Assembly: GCA_963742205.1 (NCBI GenBank)
Contig: CAVUKZ010000008.1
Span: forward strand, 62,001-126,000
Origin: WHSW01 sp963742205
Lineage (GTDB): Bacteria; Actinomycetota; Thermoleophilia; Solirubrobacterales; 70-9
Length of the DNA stretch: 64,000 nt
Reading direction: 5' to 3'
Numbering within the stretch: the stretch's first letter is position 1; the number at the start of each line of letters is the position of its first letter. This document shows, one piece after another, positions 15,686 to 24,900 of this stretch. The translations under genes and the position numbers were made by a program. The notes below the pieces were generated by a model. The model was not told the DNA's origin. It searched no databases and was given only the letters and a program-made list of their open reading frames with translations.

Positions 15686-17930
15686 TCAGGGTTGGTTGGC
15701 GGTTGGATCCTCGTTCACCGAGTCGCCGTCGAGCTCGGCCGGGGTCAGGTCCGGGAGGTCCCCGCAGGCCGCGGGGTCGGGCGCGCCCCGCAGCTCGAAC
15801 ACGCTCACCGGGCCGTCGCGGAGGATCTGCTTCGCCGCGGGGTCGGTGCGCGTCCAGAGCGCCTCCTTCGTGTCGGTGAGGGAGCCGGGGTCGAACGGGT
15901 CGTAGGTGGTGACGACGTGCGTGTAGCCGCCGTCGGCCAGCGCCTGCCGCCATTCCGCGCAGGTCGGAATGCGCTCATAGGCGCCGTCGGGGCCCTCCAT
16001 GCCCAGCCACTGAACCCGGTTGGAGAGGTCGGTGCCGTAGAAGGGGTACTGGTTGAAGACCCCGCGCACGCCGCTGATCGCGACGTTCGCATCGCGCAGG
16101 TCGCGGGCCCACCGCACGGCGTTCGGCGAGCTGCAGCTGCGGGCTCAGGTCGTCGTAGCGGCGCTCGAGGTAGTGGCGCTGCTCCCACCATCCGGCGCCG
16201 AGCGCGACCACGGCGAGCAGCGCCGCGAGGCCGGCGCCCCAGGCGAGCGGCGCCCCGGCGCCGATCCGGCCGCTGTCGCGCAGCCAGCGGATCGCGGCGA
16301 AGGCGACGAGCACCGCCAGCCCGGCCGCGAGCGCGCCCTTCACGTGTCCCTGCTGCCACTGGACGAGTGAGGCGATCGTGGCCGCGAAGAGGATCGCGAG
16401 TGCGCCCAAGGTGATCAGACGTGCCCGCTCGCTGCGCCTGGCGATCGGCAGGCAGGGGAGCAGGGCGAGCCCGACCGCTGCGGCCGGCGCGATGTAGCGC
16501 ACGTTCCACTCGAACGCGATCGGCTGCCCCTCCTCCCCGGCCGCGGTGAGCGGGGTGAACACGTAGGCAACCGCCGTGATCAGGATGACGGCCCCGAGCA
16601 CCCGGGTGAGCCCATCGCCGCGCCAGACCGCGTAGACGCCGGCGCCGACGAACGCGGCCAGCAGCAGCGGCCACAGAAAGCCGAACGAGTCGTCGAGCCC
16701 GGGAAAGAACCAGTCCTTCCAGACGTCGAAGTCGGTGGCGTAGTGGAAGACAGAGAAGCCGGGCCGGAGCTCGAAGGTGCGCTCCGGCATCGGCAGATGC
16801 AGCGGGCCCCAGCTCGTGTACGGGATCGGATTGCCGATCGCGATCAGGTTGCGCAGGTACCAGTAGCCGCCCGTGAGCAGGGCCGGCAGCCCGAACCAGA
16901 GCGCGGTCCGCAGGCGCGCGCCGCGGGCCAGGATCACGAGGCCGACGAAGAGGGCCACGGTCGGCGCGAGGAAGGAGAGCTTGGTGCCCGCCGCCAGGCC
17001 GGCGGCGAGGCCGGCGGCGCCGACGGCACCGACTCCAGCTGGGTACCCGGTACGCTACCGGGTACCGCGTTTGAGTGTCGGCGGCTTCGCTCCCGCTGCG
17101 TGGCCGCCCAGGCGTTCACCAGGATCGCCACCGCGCACAGGACCAGGGCGACGCCCACGATGTCGTTGAGGGCCTCGCCGGCCTGGAACTCGACCAGGTT
17201 CTGGGCGCCGAGGGCGATCGCGCCGCCGATCAGGCTCACGGGGCCGACGCCGTAGGGGCGGCCGATCGCGTAGGCCGCGGTGAGCCCGAGCCCCAGCCAG
17301 CCGAGGTTGATCAGGGGCGAGAGGATGTCGCGGTCGAAGGCGAGCAGCGGGACCGCGTGCACGACCTCGGAGTTCGCCGGGTAGAACGAGGCGAAGAAGA
17401 TCGGGTCGAAGTAGTCGATCGTCCCGAAATGCGCCCCGTGCGCGAACCGGGTCGCGAGGGGCATGTGGTACCACATCGAATCGGCCCGATCCATGCCTCC
17501 GGCGAGGCTCGCCAGGGTGGGCACCATCCACGCGGCGGCCACGGCTGCGCACGCGATCGCGGCGAGCCAGATCGCCACAGTCGAGGCCTTCGGAGCCGGC
17601 GGCGCATCGACCACCGAGCGGCGAGCGGCGACTGGCGAAGAGGTGCGCGGCGAGCGCGATCGCCACCGCGCCGAGCGCCATGCTCCACCACTCGAAGGCC
17701 GCAAAGGTGCCGAGCAGCTCGGCGAGGAGGATCAGCCCGGAGATCGCCAGCACCGCCTCGACCACCCTCGCTGCGGCCCCGGTCCACCCCGCCAGCAGCG
17801 TTCCCCGCAGGCGCCAGGCGGCGTAGGCCAGCGGCGCCAGGATCAGCAGCAGCTCGATCACCCCGAGCAGGTAGGCGCCGGCGTCAAGCGTGCGTTCGGA
17901 CGCCGGAGCGGTGACGAAGGCGGCGCCCAT
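15686..17930 (-). CDS. Second large GT-C-like membrane protein, three frameshifts
   Basis: About 745 residues, split across frames with joins near 17,615-17,635, 17,040-17,070 and 16,110-16,125. The N-terminal part has several helices, then DRADSMWYHMPLATRFAHG, which resembles the acidic GT-C first loop, then further helices (ALFVGLVILARG, LLTGGYWYLRN) and an extracytoplasmic C-terminus ending VFELRGAPDPAACGDLP. This layout matches membrane glycosyltransferases or uncharacterised actinobacterial cell-envelope proteins using lipid-phosphate sugar donors. Two of the three breaks coincide with repeats: heptamers CGAGCGG at 17,615-17,635 and a palindrome at 17,042-17,066. It is separated by 5 bases from the previous gene. 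ATG at 17,928-17,930 is the start. Confidence 0.6.
17042..17066. repeat. Perfect inverted repeat (11-bp arms, 3-base loop) at a frame break
   Basis: GGTACCCGGTA (17,042-17,052), loop CGC, TACCGGGTACC (17,056-17,066). It lies within the second GT-C-like gene, exactly in the stretch where the reading frame must change. It has the same arm and loop lengths as the repeat at 11,948-11,972 but a different sequence. Confidence 0.7.
17615..17635. repeat. Tandem heptamer repeat CGAGCGG (three units, last imperfect)
   Basis: Units CGAGCGG, CGAGCGG and CGACTGG on the plus strand. The reading frame of the surrounding membrane-protein gene breaks here, which is what a gained or lost 7-bp unit would do, since 7 is not a multiple of 3. 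Confidence 0.6.
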
Positions 17931-17952
17931 CAGCGCCTCGGGCCGGCCGCCG

Positions 17953-18310
17953 CTAGTGCGGCAGGCCGTGGACCACGTAGGAGCCCTCGCCGGGGCTCAC
18001 CATGCCGAGCTTGCGGGCCGCGCGCTCGGCGGCGTCCGGGCCGTCGAGGTTGACGATCCGCTGCCGCAGCTTCGCGTTCTCGGAGCGCAGCCCTTCGAGC
18101 GAGGCGTGCTCGGCCTTCGAGTCGCTGCCAGGCGTCGAGGAAGTTGAGCGCCGGCTTCACGTAGGAGATGCAGATCGCGATCAGCACGAGGACCAGCGCG
18201 ACGCGGCCGACCTTGTCCCAATGGATGCGGCTGGCGCCGCTGCCGCGCCGGCGCGAGCGGGGTGTCGGCCGCAGCCGGTAGCCGCGTGAAGCCTGGGCGC
18301 GAGCGCTCAC
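17953..18310 (-). CDS. ftsB: FtsB/DivIC-like septum formation initiator, one frameshift
   Basis: About 118 residues. A basic cytoplasmic N-terminus (RLRPTPRSRRRGSGASR) leads to one helix VALVLVLIAICISYVKPAL, then, after a one-base correction near 18,130, a coiled coil SLEGLRSENAKLRQRIVNL and the AARKLGMVSPGEGSYVV end typical of DivIC/FtsB proteins encoded next to enolase. The protein bridges FtsL and FtsQ/DivIB in the divisome. The stop TAG is at 17,953-17,955. Its position directly downstream of eno on the same strand is the classical eno-ftsB order, so both identity and the single extra base are well supported. Confidence 0.85.
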
Positions 18311-18338
18311 GCCTGATCGGTTCGGCGCCTATGGCCGC

Positions 18339-19649
18339 TTACCTGCCGGTTCGGCCGCTGAAAGCCTCGAGTCCTGGGTAGGTCGCACGGTCGCCGAGGG
18401 CCTCCTCGATCCGCAGGAGCTGGTTGTACTTCGCCACCCGGTCGGAGCGCGATGGGGCCCCGGTCTTGATCTGGCCGGCCCCGGTGCCGACCGCGAGGTC
18501 GGCGATCGTCGTGTCCTCGGTCTCGCCGGAGCGATGCGAGATCACCGCCGAGTAGCCGGCGTCGCGCGCGATCTGGATCGCCACCAAGGTCTCGGTCAGG
18601 GTGCCGATCTGGTTGACCTTGACCAGGATCGAGTTCCCCACCCCGGCCTCGATCCCGCGCCGGAGGCGGTCCGGGCTGGTGACGAAGAGGTCGTCGCCCA
18701 CGAGCTGGCAGCGGTCGCCGAGGCGCTTGGTGAGCAGATCCCAGCCGTCCCAGTCCTCCTCCGCCATCCCGTCCTCGATCGAGATCACGGGGTAGCGGCC
18801 GACGATGTCCGACCAGTAGGCGCCGAGCTCCTCAGCGCTCAGCGCGCGGCCCTCGTGCTCGAGGACGTAGGCGCCGTCGGACTCGCGGTAGAGCTCGCTG
18901 GTGGCCGGGTCGAGGGCGATGAACGCGTCGGCCCCGGGCTCGTAGCCCGCCGCCTCGATCCCGGCGACGAGCACCTCGAGCGCCGCCTCGTTGGACTCCA
19001 GGTCGGGGGCGAAGCCGCCCTCGTCGCCGACCGTGGTGCCGAGCCCGCGCTCCTTCAGGGTCGCCTTCAGCGCGTGGAAGATCTCGGTGCCGACCCGCAG
19101 CCCCTCGCCGAAGCTGCCCGCCCCGGCCGGGACGACCATGAACTCCTGCAGGTCGACGGAGTTGTCGGCGTGGGCGCCGCCGTTGATCACGTTCATCATC
19201 GGCACCGGGAGCACCGTGGCCTCGTCGCGGCTCGAGCCGTAGAGCTCGGCGACGTAGAGATACAGCGGCAGCTCCGACTCGGCCGCGGCCGCGCGGGCGA
19301 CCGCCAGCGAGACGCCGAGGATCGCGTTCGCGCCCAGCCGGGACTTGTTCGGCGTCCCGTCCAGCTCCCGCAGCGTCTCGTCGATCGCCACCTGGTCCGT
19401 GGCTCGAGCGCCGGTGAGCGCCTTCGCGATCGCGTCGTTGACGTTGTCGACCGCCCGGCCGACGCCCTTGCCGGCCCAGGCGTCGCCGCCGTCGCGCAGC
19501 TCGGTGGCCTCGAACTCCCCGGTGGAGGCGCCCGAGGGCACCGCGGCGCGCCCGCTGGCGCCCGTGTTGAGGCTGACGTCGACCTCGACCGTCGGGTTCC
19601 CCCGCGAGTCGAGGATCTGGCGCGCGTGGATGTGCTCGATCGACCCCAT
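18339..19649 (-). CDS. eno: Enolase
   Basis: A 436-residue enolase, full length. It converts 2-phosphoglycerate to phosphoenolpyruvate in glycolysis and needs two magnesium ions. HARQILDSRGNPTVEVDV opens the protein; GDEGGFAPDLESNEAALE, the metal-site SIEDGMAEEDWDGW, QLVGDDLFVT, VKVNQIGTLTET with the catalytic Lys, and SHRSGETEDTTIADLAVG follow in the usual order. ATG 19,647-19,649 is the only start that gives the standard N-terminus. A 14-bp palindrome sits 27 bases upstream of the ATG and could be an operator. ftsB follows downstream. Confidence 0.97.
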   Translation of the reverse strand: MGSIEHIHARQILDSRGNPTVEVDVSLNTGASGRAAVPSGASTGEFEATELRDGGDAWAGKGVGRAVDNVNDAIAKALTGARATDQVAIDETLRELDGTPNKSRLGANAILGVSLAVARAAAAESELPLYLYVAELYGSSRDEATVLPVPMMNVINGGAHADNSVDLQEFMVVPAGAGSFGEGLRVGTEIFHALKATLKERGLGTTVGDEGGFAPDLESNEAALEVLVAGIEAAGYEPGADAFIALDPATSELYRESDGAYVLEHEGRALSAEELGAYWSDIVGRYPVISIEDGMAEEDWDGWDLLTKRLGDRCQLVGDDLFVTSPDRLRRGIEAGVGNSILVKVNQIGTLTETLVAIQIARDAGYSAVISHRSGETEDTTIADLAVGTGAGQIKTGAPSRSDRVAKYNQLLRIEEALGDRATYPGLEAFSGRTGR

Positions 19650-19676
19650 TTTGCGGCCCCGGGAGGCTAGATGATT

Positions 19677-19690
19677 GATGCCGCGGCATC
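19677..19690. promoter_or_regulatory. 14-bp perfect palindrome upstream of eno
   Basis: GATGCCGCGGCATC is a perfect palindrome 28-41 bases upstream of the enolase ATG. Its place and symmetry suit an operator bound by a dimeric regulator. No regulator can be named, and a single copy in the window makes this tentative. Confidence 0.35.
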
Positions 19691-19740
19691 GTGTCCGCGG
19701 GGGCGCACGGGACCGAGTCGGGCGGGGGAAGCAGGGCGAA

Positions 19741-19762
19741 GCCTGTACCCGTGGGTACAGGC
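19741..19762. terminator. Strong short hairpin between mazG and eno (possible mazG terminator)
   Basis: GCCTGTACCC, loop GT, GGGTACAGGC: 10-bp perfect arms. It lies downstream of mazG (which ends at 19,838 on the minus strand) and upstream of eno. No U-run follows, so termination is only one possibility; an RNA-stability element or protein site is another. The rest of the 19,650-19,837 gap shows no gene. Confidence 0.4.
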
Positions 19763-19837
19763 GAGCCCGATGACCCCGATCCGGCGAAGGTGTCCGTGCG
19801 TCATCCGCGGACGCGAGGTCGTGGGATCACTCATCTG

Positions 19838-20455
19838 TTAGCGGGCGGCTTCCTGGAGCCGGTCCGCGGCGGCGCGCAGCGCGAGCTCGGGGTCGACCCC
19901 GAGCCGGCGCGAGAGCCGCACCGCCTCGAGCAGCATCTCCCCCACCGCGAGCTCGTTCGCGTCGCGCGACTCGCGGTCGGCCTGCCCGCCGCCATCGGGC
20001 TCGGCGCGGCGCAGGGTCTTGCGCGCGTACAGGAGCCCGGGCAGGTTCTCCGGCACGTCGGCGAACGGGTCGTCGGCGCCACGGCCCTCGACCTCGCGCT
20101 TGATCTGATCCCAGTTGCGCAGGACCTCACGCGATGTCTCGGCTTCCGCATCGCCGAACACGTGCGGATGGCGGCGGATCAGCTTCTCGGAGATCGTGTC
20201 GGCGACCGCGCCCAGCGAGCCCGCGTCGCGCTCCTCGAGCAGCAGCGAGAGGAAGACCACCTGAAAGAGGACGTCGCCGAGCTCGTCGCGCAGCTTCTCG
20301 TCGTCCGCACGCGCGGCCGCGTCGGCGAGCTCGTAGGCCTCCTCGACCGTGTGCGTGACGATCGAGCGCTCGTCCTGCTCGCGGTCCCAGGGGCACTCGC
20401 GCCGCAGCCTGCGGGTGATCCGGTCGAGGCGCTCCAGCGCCTCGGCGTCGTCCAT
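19838..20455 (-). CDS. mazG: Nucleoside triphosphate pyrophosphohydrolase MazG
   Basis: A 205-residue MazG. ECPWDREQDERSIVTHTVEE, then the metal-binding EEAYELADA and LRDELGDVLFQVVFLSLL give the ExxE...ExxD pattern of the all-alpha NTP-pyrophosphatase superfamily, and RRHPHVFGDAEA is the conserved segment found in most MazG proteins. The enzyme hydrolyses dNTP/NTP to the monophosphate and pyrophosphate and cleans up abnormal nucleotides. It is single-domain plus a C-terminal extension, shorter than the 260-residue E. coli form. ATG 20,453-20,455 is the start. It follows the parvulin gene by 7 bases on the same strand. Confidence 0.93.
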   Translation of the reverse strand: MDDAEALERLDRITRRLRRECPWDREQDERSIVTHTVEEAYELADAAARADDEKLRDELGDVLFQVVFLSLLLEERDAGSLGAVADTISEKLIRRHPHVFGDAEAETSREVLRNWDQIKREVEGRGADDPFADVPENLPGLLYARKTLRRAEPDGGGQADRESRDANELAVGEMLLEAVRLSRRLGVDPELALRAAADRLQEAAR

Positions 20456-20462
20456 CGGCGGG

Positions 20463-21865
20463 CTAGCCGCCGGGCGGCGGCGCGGTCTGCGGGGCCGTAC
20501 CGGGGGGCACGCTGCCCTGCGGCGGCACGGTGCCGGGCGGCACGCTGCCCGGGGGCACGCTGCCCGGGGGCACGGCTCCGCCGGGGACGAGGCCCGGGGG
20601 CAGCTGTCCCTGGCTGGCGGCGGCCGAGGCCGGGCGCACCGGGCCCTGGGGGCGGATGGTGGGCGGCGGGGAGCCGAACACGCCCTGGGTTCCCGGGTCG
20701 AAGACGCCTCTCGGCGGCACCGGGGCGTCGCAGCCCGTGGTCTTGATCAGCTGCTCGGTGCAGGTCGGCGGCGGCGGCTCGGCGTTCGCGCAGCGGTCGA
20801 TCCGGTAGCCGTCGGCGCAGAACGTGCGCGGACCCACTTGGTCTGGAAGTCGTCCTGGAAGTTCTGGGCGATCTCCTGCTGGCGCTGGGCCACGAGCGTC
20901 TGGCTGATCTGCTGGCGCACGTCGTCGAGCGACGAGGTCACCGCCGGGGTCACCTTCTGCACCTCGATCACGTAGTAGCCCGCGTCGCCCTTGAACGGAC
21001 CGACCAGCGTGTTCGGCTGCGCGCTGAAGATCTGGTCGTCGAGCGTGGGCTCGGACTGGCCCTGGACCACGCCCTGGCGCAGGCCGCCGGTGGACTTGGT
21101 CGCCTCGTCGACCGAGTACTTCTTCGCCACCTCCTGGAAGGACTTGTCGGAGTCGTCCTTCTGCAGCGCGGCGAGCGCCGCCTGCGCATCGGCCTGCTCC
21201 TTGGTCAGGATCACCCGCACGTCGCGCGACTCAGGCTGCTCGAACTGCGAGATGTTGGCGTCGTAGAACTGCTGGATCTCGTCGTCGGAGACGCTCGGGT
21301 TCTGCGGCAGCACGTCGGTCTGGATCCGGTCGGAGATCAGCTGCAGCTCGATCCGCTGTCGCGCCTCCTCGTCGGTGAACCCGGACTGGTCGAGGAACTT
21401 CTGGAACTGCTGCTCCGAGCCGCCGAACTGCTGCTGCTTGACCTTGTCGAGCTCGTCGTCGATCTCGCGGTCGGTGGTCTCGATCCCGCGCTCCTGCGCC
21501 TCGCCGGCGACCCACCGCGACAGCAACAGGTCGGACTCGGCGGCGTCGGCGAGCGTCTGGTACTGGGGGTCCGTCGTCTTCGGCACTTCCTTGAGGCCCT
21601 GGCGCGCGGCGGTCTGGACCAGGGCGCGGTTGAAGTCGTCCTTGGTGATCGTCCCGTTGGGGGCCTCATCGACCACGGCGATCGCGTCGGACGGCACGCT
21701 CGGATCGCCGATGCCCTGGGCGACCGCGACGATCACGAACAGCGCGATCAGCAGCGCGGCAAAGGCGACGATGCCGATGCGCTTCGCGGCCGAGCTCCGA
21801 CCGGAAGTGGGCTGAGCTGCGGGCCGCGGCCGTTGCGGCCTGGACCGTTTTCCCTGCGGACTCAC
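20463..21865 (-). CDS. Membrane-anchored parvulin-type peptidyl-prolyl isomerase, one frameshift
   Basis: About 467 residues. A short basic N-terminus, a signal anchor IVAFAALLIALFVIVAVA, a SurA/PrsA-like chaperone region (about 60-210) and a rotamase domain (about 215-330; RDVRVILTKEQADAQ, VAKKYSVDEATKSTGG, AQPNTLVGPFKGDAGYYV) are in order. It would assist folding of exported proteins at the outer face of the membrane. The frame changes near 20,830-20,840. The continuation adds a tail with four Cys (TFCADGYRIDRC) and a Pro-Gly rich repeat region whose DNA contains two perfect 15-bp repeats at 20,541-20,570. It sits between mfd and mazG. Confidence 0.8.
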
Positions 21866-21919
21866 GGGTTCGGCAGCATAACGACACCGGGCTAAAGGAA
21901 GGCTCAGGATTCGAAGCGC

Positions 21920-24900
21920 TCAGGCGGCGACCGGCTCGGCGGCCATCGCGGCGCCGAGCGCGTCGGTGAGCTCGAGCAGCGCCTCGAGGCGCTCGCCGGG
22001 GTCGTCGCCGACCCGCAACGAGAGCGTTCGCGTGCGCAGCTCGAACATCGCCTCCGGGATCCGCTCGCGCAGGCGGCCCACCGTGGCCGCGTCGAGCTCC
22101 AGCGGGATCACCGAGAGCCGGCCTCCACGGACCTCCGCCGTGCGCGCCCCCGCCGCACCGAGGTCGATCCGGGCCCGCTGCAGCGCGAGCAGGTTCGAGA
22201 CCGGCTCGGGCACCGGGCCAAAGCGGTCGCGCAGCTCGTCGCGCAGCGCCCGCAGCTCGCCCCCCGCGCGGGCCCCGGCGATCCGCCGGTGGACGTCGAT
22301 CTTCGCCGCCTCGAACGGGATGTAGTCGGCGGGCAGGTAGGCGTCGACGTCGATGTCGAGCCGGACGATCGCCTCCCCCTCCCCCTCGGTCTCGCCGCGC
22401 TGGGCGCGCAGGGCCTCGACCGCCTCGTCGAGCATCGCCACGTAGAGCTCGAAGCCGATCGCGGCGACGTGGCCGGACTGCTCGTCGCCGAGCAGGTCGC
22501 CGGCGCCGCGCAGCTCGAGGTCGCGCATCGCGATCGCAAAGCCGGAGCCGAGCTCCGTGTGGTCGGAGAGCGTCGCGAGCCGGGCGCCCGCCTCGGTCGA
22601 GAGCGACTCCTCGGTCGGGTAGAGCATGTACGCGAAGGCGCGCTCCGCGGACCGCCCGACCCGGCCGCGGATCTGGTAGGCCTGCGCGAGCCCGAGCTGG
22701 TCGGCGCGCTCGACGATCAGCGTGTTCGCCTGCGGGATGTCGAGCCCCGACTCGATGATCGTCGTCGCCACGAGGCAGTCCGCGTCGCCGCGCAGGAACG
22801 TGAGCATCGTCGCCTCGAGCTCGCCCTCGTCCATCTGCCCGTGGGCCTCGGCGAAGCGGACGCCCGGGCACAGCGCCCGCAGGCGCTCGGCGACCTCGTG
22901 CAGCGTGTCGATCCGGTTGTGGAGGAAGAACACCTGGCCCTCGCGGGCGACCTCGCGCTCGATGGCGCGCGAGACCAGCTCCTCGTCGTATGGCCCGACG
23001 TAGGTGCGCACGGGCCGCCGACCCTCCGGCGGCGTCTCGATCACCGAGATGTCGCGCAGGCCGGCGAGGCTCATCTGCAGCGTGCGCGGGATCGGCGTCG
23101 CCGAGAGCGAGAGCACGTCGACCTTCAGCTTCAGCTGGCGCAGGAGCTCCTTTTGCTTGACGCCGAAGCGCTGCTCCTCGTCGACGATCACCAGGCCGAG
23201 GTCCTTGGCCCGCACGTCGCGCGAGAGCAGGCGGTGGGTGCCGATCAGCACGTCGAGCGTCCCGTCCTCGAACTTCGCCAGCGCCTCGCGCACCTCGGCG
23301 GGCTTGCGCAGGCGCGAGACCATGTCGATCTCCAGCGGCGAGGTCTGCAGCCGCTCGCGGAAGGTCCCCAGGTGCTGCTGGGCGAGGATCGTGGTCGGCA
23401 CCAGCATCATCACCTGCTTGCCCTCGGCCGCGGCCTTGTGGGCGGCGCGCAGCGCGACCTCGGTCTTGCCGTAGCCCACGTCGCCGCAGATCAGCCGGTC
23501 CATCGGCCGCTCCGACTCCATGTCGCCCTTGACCGCCTCGATCGCGTCCACCTGGTCGGCGGTCTCGCGGTACGGGAACGAGCGCTCGAGCTCCAGCTGC
23601 CACTCGCCGTCGGGCTCGAACGCGTGCCCGCGCCGCGCCTGGCGCTCGGCGTAGAGGTTGAGCAGCTCGCCCGCGAGCTCGCGCGCCGCGCGCCGGGCGC
23701 GCGCCTTGACCGCGTCCCAGCGCTTCGACCCCAGGGCCGAGAGCTGCGGCGCATCGCCGCCGGCGCCGACGTAGCGGCTGATCTTCGCCAGCTGGTCCGT
23801 GGGAGCGAAGACCTTGTCCTCGCCCCGGTACTCGAGCTCGAGGTAATCGCGGGTGACGCCGGCGACCGTCTTCGTCTCGAAGCCGGCGAAGCGCGCGATC
23901 CCGTGATCCGTGTGGACGACGTAGTCGCCAACGCGCAGGTCGGCGAAGCTCGCCAGGCGCGCGCGCGACGGCTGCGCCGCCGCCGCCTGGCGCCGGTGGA
24001 CCAGGCGCCGGAACGGGATCACGGCGAGTCGCAGCTCGGGCGAGACGAAGCCGTCGGAGAGCGGCGCCTCGGCGAACAGCACGGCCGGCTCGCTCGGGGC
24101 GACCTCGCCGAGGAAGCGAGCGTCGATGCGGTTCAGGTTGTAGCGGGCGCGCTCGGCCTCGCCGCGGCTCTCGAAGGTGACGGTGACCCGGTAGTTGCTC
24201 TTCAGCTCCTTTTCGAGCTGAGGTTCGGCTTCGGTGATGGAGCGCGCGGCGCTGGTGGGGGTTTGGGCGCGGAAGATCGTCGCCAGTCGTCGGCTCTCGT
24301 CGTCGGAGTCGGCGACGCCTCGGATGGTCAGGAGGGCTCGGTTGGCCAGGGGTTCGGCGACGTCGACGTAGAGGTGGCGGGCGTCCGCGTCGTGCATCGC
24401 CGTCGTGACGTCCTCCCAGTGATCGCTCAGCGCGGCCGGGATCTCCTCGGCGGAGGCGATCAGGACGGCGGTCTCCGGGTCGATCAGGTCGAGCGGCGCC
24501 CGGAATGAGTCCACCGGGAGGATCTCCGCGATGTCGGGGCGTTCCTCCTCGTCGTCGGCCAGGTCCGCCAGCTCGCGGTGCTCGAGCGCCAGCTCCGCCG
24601 CCGGATCGAGCTCGATGAACTCCGCGTCTCCCAGCGAGCGCTGGGTGAAGGTCGAAAACCAGCGGATCGACTCGATCTCATCGCCGAAGAGCTCCAGCCG
24701 GGCGGCGCGCTCGGAGGTCGCGGGAAAGACGTCGAGGATGCCGCCGCGGATCGCGAACTGGCCGCGATCCTCAACCTGTTCCGTGCGCTCGTAGCCGGCC
24801 TCGGCGAGCAACTCGGCCACGTCGCCGAGGTCCACCGACTCGCCGCGGTGGAGGATGAAGCCCTCGGGGCGCAGGCTGGCGTCCGGGACCGCCTCCGCGA

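Noticed and set aside
14335..15879. A 514-codon plus-strand frame over the first GT-C-like gene
   Set aside because: Its Arg- and Asp-rich composition is what codon-biased DNA gives on the wrong strand; the minus-strand frame has helices and joins in register with its neighbours.
20541..20570. Possible CRISPR-like direct repeats
   Set aside because: Two perfect 15-bp repeats directly abut with no spacers and encode a Pro-Gly-rich tail; no leader or cas genes are present in the window.
22289..24508. A 739-codon plus-strand frame opposite mfd
   Set aside because: It is antisense to the mfd coding sequence; long open frames are expected on the opposite strand of GC-rich genes, and it has no motif or ribosome-binding site.
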